A stretch of 64,000 bases of DNA from Haloterrigena alkaliphila (lineage in GTDB: Archaea; Halobacteriota; Halobacteria; Halobacteriales; Natrialbaceae): the NCBI RefSeq assembly GCF_017352155.2, contig NZ_CP071462.1:2666001-2730000 (forward strand), given 5' to 3'. The notes under the pieces were generated by a model. That model was not told the DNA's origin. It saw only the letters and a program-made list of their open reading frames with translations, and did not search any database. How positions within the stretch are numbered: the first letter of the stretch is position 1; the number at the start of each line of letters is the position of its first letter. Position numbers and translations under genes: made by a program. Below, one piece after another: positions 59,406-64,000 of this stretch.

Positions 59406-61514
59406 TCAGAGCAGCACGGCGAACAGGGTGACCGACAGCGCGACCATCAAGGCGGCGTGTTTCGCGCCGCCCCTGACGTTTCCGCTGCTCAACTGGCCGG
59501 CGATCAGCCCCGAGAGCAGTCCCTGCAGGAGCGTCGCGTGGTAGAACAACGTCCCGTAGGCCGCGCTGTCGGACTCGGAGAGGCCGCCGAGTCCCTCGAC
59601 GGCGGTGCCGGCGTCGGCGCCGACCGCCTCACCGGCCCCGCTCGCGGGCAGACTCGGGAGGAGATACCCCGCGAGTACCGCGATGATAAACAGGAAGACC
59701 AGAAACGAAACGTAGACGACGATCATGTACTCGACCATCGCCTGGGCGCGCTCGCGCTCGAGTCGGCGGTCGGCCGCGGCCTGCCGGGCCGCGATCCGGA
59801 GGACGGTCGCGAGGTTCCCGCTGGCGTTCATCGCCTCGGTCAACAGCGTGACCACGCGCGAGGTCGATCGCGTCCGGACGCGCGTCTCGAGGCGGCCGAA
59901 CGCGGTCTGCAGGTCGGCGCCCCACTGGACGTCCGCCCAGACCCGGTCGAGTTCGACGCCGAGCGGGCCCAGATCTGAGCCGCGGACGTGGTCGACCGCC
60001 GAGACGATGGACATCCCGGCCTCGTTGACGCTCGCGAGTCGATCGAGCAGGTCCGGGATCGCCGCCTCGATGGCGGTGATGCGCCGGCGGTGGAATTCGT
60101 AACAGATCGCAAAGCCGGTGAGAACGACCAGCAGCCCCAGCGCCGCGGCGTCGTCGACCGCCGAGATATCGAAGCCACCCTCGAGGGCGCCCGGCAGTTG
60201 CCACAGGACGCCCGCGAGCGCGACGGGGACCGTGAGCCCCAGCGACAGGACCGGCCGATCGAGCAGCGTCCGCACGGGGTTGCCGAACCGCTCGCGCAGC
60301 CCCCGGAGCCGGCGGTAGATCCGAAGGCGTTCGACGTTGGGATGGGGAGTCGATTCGGCGTCGAGTGGCCCACTATCGGCGGTCCTCCCGCCGTCGGCGC
60401 GGGTCGCTCGAGCGGCCTCGCTCTCGATCGAGGGGGCGTCGCTCGAGGAGTCGCCACTCACCTCGCCGGGGGTGAGTTTGTCGGTGACGGCGCTCAGGTA
60501 GACCACGAACGCGAGGTTGCCGAAGGGGACGATCAGGTAGATCACCGCCCGCAGCGGCTCGATCGTGTCGCCGCCGGAGATGCCGATGACGACGAGGATC
60601 GTGATGAGAAAGAGGGGGCCGGCGACGAGCACCGTCACGTAAGCCTCCGCGAGCGTCGCCAGCAGGTCGAGGGTCCGCTCCTGCTGGGATTCGGCCTCCT
60701 CCTGGTAGTCGTGGTACTGACGCTCGAGGAAGTTCGAGAGGTTGTGGCCGCTCTGGAGGACGCTGACGAGGTTCTCGGTGAACTCGCGGAACTGCGGACT
60801 GGGGGAGCGCCGCCCCATCTGCTGGAGGGCCGAGACGACGTCCTGCCCGAAGGTGTCCATGCTGCGGACCGCGACGTCGAACTCCGCGGCGGCCTCGCCG
60901 TAGGTCTCCTCGTGGGCGGCGACGATCCGGATCACCTTCGGGAAGGCCATCCCGCTGCGGGAGAGCGCGTAGACGAAGGCGACCGTCGAGGGCAGCGCGG
61001 CCTCGATGCGCCGGGCGCGGTTGTCGGCGACGTAGCCCGGGTACCACCAGCGGAGCCAGTAGCTGGCGCCGCCGGCGACGGCGCCGAGCGTGAGACAGGA
61101 GGCGAAGAGCAGGCCGAACAGTTCGACGGGCGACAGCGCGGGGACGCCGCCGAGGTTCGCGAGAAACGCGAGGGCGCTTGGCAGCGCCTCGCGGAGGGTG
61201 CGGGGATCGATCGAGAGCACGAACAGCAAGGCCCAGATGACGTAGATCCCCAGCACCGAGCCGAGCATCGCGAACAGGCCCGCGTACAGAACCGTCTTCG
61301 CGCCGTACTCGCGGTAGGTCACGGGCGTGTGGGCGGCCCGGAGGGCCGCCTGCCTGTCGGAGTGTTCGGAACGGAACTCGTCGACGTAGCCGCCGAAGAG
61401 GCCGACCGCGGCGCGGGTCAGCGCGCGGTCGACCCCGTCGTGGTACCGCGCGACGACGACGGGAGCACAGCAACAGAGTGCGACGACCAGCGGCAGAAAG
61501 TTCGAGAGGTTCAT
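59406..61514 (-). CDS. Type II secretion/type IV pilus F-family membrane protein (PilC-like)
   Basis: 702 residues, twice the length of the bacterial GspF, because it holds two T2SSF domains (about 170-340 and 500-640). Roughly nine or ten membrane helices. The repeated MDTFGQDVVSALQQMGRR and ASVNEAGMSIVSAVDHVRGSDLGPLGVELDRVWADVQWG segments are the cytoplasmic helical bundles that contact the ATPase. It is the platform protein of an archaeal adhesion pilus. It follows the ATPase gene with 6 bp between stop and start. No pilin gene is in the window. Confidence 0.9.
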   Translation of the reverse strand: MNLSNFLPLVVALCCCAPVVVARYHDGVDRALTRAAVGLFGGYVDEFRSEHSDRQAALRAAHTPVTYREYGAKTVLYAGLFAMLGSVLGIYVIWALLFVLSIDPRTLREALPSALAFLANLGGVPALSPVELFGLLFASCLTLGAVAGGASYWLRWWYPGYVADNRARRIEAALPSTVAFVYALSRSGMAFPKVIRIVAAHEETYGEAAAEFDVAVRSMDTFGQDVVSALQQMGRRSPSPQFREFTENLVSVLQSGHNLSNFLERQYHDYQEEAESQQERTLDLLATLAEAYVTVLVAGPLFLITILVVIGISGGDTIEPLRAVIYLIVPFGNLAFVVYLSAVTDKLTPGEVSGDSSSDAPSIESEAARATRADGGRTADSGPLDAESTPHPNVERLRIYRRLRGLRERFGNPVRTLLDRPVLSLGLTVPVALAGVLWQLPGALEGGFDISAVDDAAALGLLVVLTGFAICYEFHRRRITAIEAAIPDLLDRLASVNEAGMSIVSAVDHVRGSDLGPLGVELDRVWADVQWGADLQTAFGRLETRVRTRSTSRVVTLLTEAMNASGNLATVLRIAARQAAADRRLERERAQAMVEYMIVVYVSFLVFLFIIAVLAGYLLPSLPASGAGEAVGADAGTAVEGLGGLSESDSAAYGTLFYHATLLQGLLSGLIAGQLSSGNVRGGAKHAALMVALSVTLFAVLL

Positions 61515-61520
61515 AGTGGC

Positions 61521-63389
61521 TCAGTCGTGGTCGTCCCCTCGGGTCGGCGGATCCTCGTGCCCAGCATCGACTGTCGGATTCTCATGCCCACCATCGACCG
61601 TCGAGTCCTCGAACTCGAGGGATTCGGTCGTCGACTCGTCTCCCTCGTCCTCGAGACCGTTCGGACGCGTCGCTTCGGTCGTCTGGTCGTCCATTTCGAG
61701 GTCGGCTGCGTCGGTCGTCTCGCCGTCCATCTCGAGGTCGGCCGCCTCGATCGTCTCGAGGACGCCCTCGCGGTCGGTGTAGTACTCGTTGACCAGCGCG
61801 GTGAACCGGCGGTAGTCGGCGATACCGTTCGTCCGGAGGTACTCGAGGAACCGCTGGCGGTTCTCGAGTTCGTCCAGGAGTTCGGCCCGACTCCAGCCGC
61901 GTTCGTCGCGGATCTCCTCGAGCAGCCGGCTGCCACTGGACCGGAACGTGTCGGTGTCGCCGTCCCAGGTGAACGCCGTCGAGTAGTCGAGTTCGCCGGT
62001 TCGCTGGTCGATACCGTCGATCTCGGCGAGCACCTTGTTTCGGCGGACGCGACCGTCCTCGAGTCGGGTCAGCGTCTGGACCGAGAGGATGTCGAGGCTC
62101 TGGACCATCGGCCGGGGAACGTTGATCGGGTCGTTCTCGAGGCGATTGATCGCCGTCTGGACCGAATCGGCGTGCATCGTCGAGTAGGTCGTGTGGCCCG
62201 TGTTCATCGCCTGGAAGAGGGTGATCGCCTCCTCGCCGCGGACCTCGCCGACGACGATGTACTCGGGGCGGTGGCGCAGGGCCGAGCGCAGGAGGTCGTA
62301 CATTGTCACGTCCTTGCCTTCGTGAATGCGCTCGCGCGTGACCGAGGAGAGCCAGTTGTCGTGGTGTAGCTGCAGCTCGCGGGTGTCTTCGATCGTCAGG
62401 ACCTTCGCGCGCGGCGGGATGAACATCGAGACGGCGTTCATGCTCGTGGTCTTCCCCGAGGCGGTCCCGCCGGCGAAGATGAGGCTCTTGTTGTGCTCGA
62501 TCGCCAGCCAGAGGTACGCCAACTGCTCGACGTTGAACGTCCCGTACTCGAGCAGGTCGATCGGCGTGAACGGCTCGTCGGCGTACTTACGGACGGTGAA
62601 GGCCGAGCCGCGGGGAGTGACCTCCTCGCCGAGGGCCAGTTCCGCGCGCGAGCCGTCGGGGAGGGTCGTTTCGACCATCGGATCGCCGATCGAGATGTGC
62701 CGGCCCGAGTGCTGGGCGAGGCGGACGACGAAGCCGTCGAGGTCCGCCTTCGCGAAGGCGACGTCCGTCGCCACGTCCGCGTACTCGTCGTGGTAGACGA
62801 AGATCGGCAGGTCGTAGCCGTCACAGGAGATGTCCTCGACGTGGGGGTCGTGCATGATCGGCTCGAGGCGGCCGTAGCCCCGGAAGTCCCGGTGGATGTA
62901 GTAAAACAGGCGGTAGAACGTCGCCATGTCGATCTCGGCGCCGTAGCGCTCGAGGTACTCGTGGATCGTCTCCCGCAGGAGCGTCTCGACGTCGGCCGGC
63001 TCGTCCTCGCGGTACAACAGCGGATCGCGGATATCGTCGAACAGGGTCTCGAGCAGGGCCGCCTCGTCCTCGCGGAGCGTCGGCTCGACGGTGTGATACC
63101 GGTACTGGTTCGTGTCGGGATCGTGGCCGATCGTAACGAACGAGAAGGGGGCGTCGACCCAGTAGCGCTCGGCTTCGTCGACGCCGTCGATGCCGTCGAA
63201 CTCGAGCAGCGGGCCGTGGGCTCCCGGGTCGTAGTTCGTGACCTCGATCTCCGAGCCCTGGAGCGTCTCGCGGACCCGGCGGATCGTCCGGCGGGCGGTC
63301 GCGATCGTCGACTCGAGTCGGCCGCCGGCGTCGGCGTCGTCGCCGACTGGGGGTCGGTCGGCCGTTCCTGCGTCGATCTGGTCTGACAT
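61521..63389 (-). CDS. Type II/IV secretion system ATPase (PilB-like)
   Basis: 622 residues from the ATG at 63389; a longer in-frame start at 63590 would add about 67 basic residues and is unlikely. It powers pilus assembly. An N-terminal domain ([24 protein letters not shown] region near 165-185) precedes the RecA-like core with Walker [17 protein letters not shown], the Asp box [10 protein letters not shown] and the Walker B/His boxes [31 protein letters not shown]-terminal low-complexity tail contains imperfect repeats ([20 protein letters not shown]). Partner gene is directly downstream. Confidence 0.93.
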   Translation of the reverse strand: MSDQIDAGTADRPPVGDDADAGGRLESTIATARRTIRRVRETLQGSEIEVTNYDPGAHGPLLEFDGIDGVDEAERYWVDAPFSFVTIGHDPDTNQYRYHTVEPTLREDEAALLETLFDDIRDPLLYREDEPADVETLLRETIHEYLERYGAEIDMATFYRLFYYIHRDFRGYGRLEPIMHDPHVEDISCDGYDLPIFVYHDEYADVATDVAFAKADLDGFVVRLAQHSGRHISIGDPMVETTLPDGSRAELALGEEVTPRGSAFTVRKYADEPFTPIDLLEYGTFNVEQLAYLWLAIEHNKSLIFAGGTASGKTTSMNAVSMFIPPRAKVLTIEDTRELQLHHDNWLSSVTRERIHEGKDVTMYDLLRSALRHRPEYIVVGEVRGEEAITLFQAMNTGHTTYSTMHADSVQTAINRLENDPINVPRPMVQSLDILSVQTLTRLEDGRVRRNKVLAEIDGIDQRTGELDYSTAFTWDGDTDTFRSSGSRLLEEIRDERGWSRAELLDELENRQRFLEYLRTNGIADYRRFTALVNEYYTDREGVLETIEAADLEMDGETTDAADLEMDDQTTEATRPNGLEDEGDESTTESLEFEDSTVDGGHENPTVDAGHEDPPTRGDDHD

Positions 63390-63575
63390 CTGTGAGGATC
63401 TCCGAGGCGAAGTCGTTCTCGTGGCATGTCGCGCGCGAACCGCCATAAGTGAGATGGCCGATCGATCGGCGACGCGCCGGTCCGCGTATCGACAACGACG
63501 CGCTCGAACTGACCGGATCGTTGATTCGTTGTGCGTTACGTTGATACGGTGTGAGTGCGAAGCCACCGGTACGGA

Positions 63576-64000
63576 ATGAGGCGCGAGCATTTCACGCTAG
63601 ACGTCAGCAACGTCGACTGGGTCGAGACCGACGGCGAACCGAGTAAACCCTCGGTATCGATCGACTTTACCGGCCCGGCGACGATGCTTCGCGAGCGCCT
63701 TACCGGTCCCGACGGCGACGTTCTCGAGGCGGGGGAAACCGACGTCGCCCTCCGTCTGCAGGGACCGCTCGGGGAAGATACCGACGGCGTCGTCAGCGTC
63801 ACGAACCGGGTTACCGGCGAGTTCATTCTCGAACTCAACGAGCCGGCCCAGGACGTCCTGACCTTCATCCAGGCCGCGCGAGGGTACGGAGAGGACGCGA
63901 CGGAGGACGACGGCCGCTACGAGGTCGAAATCACGCTCGACGGCGACGGGTTCGTCTCCTACGACAAACGGACCTTCCTCGTCTACGACGAGGAGGGGAA
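63576..64000 (+). CDS. DUF5793-like protein (3' end outside window)
   Basis: From the ATG at 63576 the frame is open to the right edge, giving 141 complete residues. It has a beta-rich, acidic sequence: RREHFTLDVSNVDWVETDGEPSKPSV-type start, then FTGPATMLRERLTGPDGDVLEAGETDVALRLQGPL and DVLTFIQAARGYGE. This resembles the haloarchaeal DUF5793 family, of unknown function. It is divergent from the pilus ATPase gene with 186 bp between the starts. Confidence 0.75.
   Translation, partial: MRREHFTLDVSNVDWVETDGEPSKPSVSIDFTGPATMLRERLTGPDGDVLEAGETDVALRLQGPLGEDTDGVVSVTNRVTGEFILELNEPAQDVLTFIQAARGYGEDATEDDGRYEVEITLDGDGFVSYDKRTFLVYDEEG

Overview
The window comes from a halophilic archaeon (class Halobacteria). 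The DNA is GC-rich, the predicted proteins are strongly acidic, promoters look archaeal (short TATA boxes about 25-30 bases before the start codon, often nearly leaderless), the complex I operon has the haloarchaeal layout (nuoABCDHIJ1J2KLMN without nuoEFG), and many families are typical of this group (HalOD1, DICT, DUF7344-type winged helices, DUF420, halolysin, phosphomevalonate decarboxylase, a tRNA-Gln with an intron). Repeat content suggests a Natrialbales-type genome, but that is inference.

Layout. 1-9,850: a GNAT gene cut by the left edge, an ABC-2 exporter pair, a flavin-binding protein, DUF420, a J-domain protein, a lone HalOD1 domain, leuS, an F420/FMN-type oxidoreductase and a membrane-anchored acidic repeat protein. 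10,100-16,220: a surface-glycan type cluster (FkbM methyltransferase, two family 2 glycosyltransferases, a fused ABC exporter, a membrane protein). 16,500-17,780: a lower-GC RHH/PIN toxin-antitoxin pair followed by tRNA-Gln(UUG), which is flanked on both sides by palindromes that copy pieces of the tRNA. 17,990-21,770: aminotransferase, ribH, purK and purE. 22,080-32,570: the complex I operon, whose last gene nuoN is frameshifted close to its end. 32,700-37,840: RCK-DHH phosphoesterase, CBS-ParB protein, a STAS-like protein, a 51-residue zinc-ribbon protein and methylmalonyl-CoA mutase. 37,850-50,530: small regulators and membrane proteins, oxidase-associated small genes, polyprenyl diphosphate synthase, M28 peptidase, a degenerate NAD kinase-like protein, nth, mevalonate-pathway decarboxylase, an Lrp regulator, a second HalOD1 and an NDH-2 type oxidoreductase. 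50,700-56,470: fen1, a GNAT gene, a winged-helix/DICT pair, a Tat-exported subtilisin and a cold-shock protein. 56,740-58,570: an islet with a metallo-beta-lactamase gene between two near-identical 138-bp cassettes built from the 3' end of tRNA-Gly, one next to intact tRNA-Gly(UCC), the other next to an orphan 3' tRNA half. 58,650-64,000: a methyltransferase, a type IV pilus type PilC/PilB pair and a partial DUF5793-like gene.

The most unusual signal is non-coding. At all three tRNA loci (17.4-17.8 kb, 56.7-56.9 kb, 58.4-58.6 kb) the ends of the tRNA are repeated inside hairpins. Stem sequences differ between copies, but both arms change together so that pairing is kept. At tRNA-Gln the upstream copies repeat the first 12 tRNA bases every 62-65 bp and fold into acceptor-stem mimics. 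Two other palindromic repeat families (2 and 3 copies) and a nested-hairpin element at 39.9 kb add to a dense set of foldback DNA in the intergenic space.
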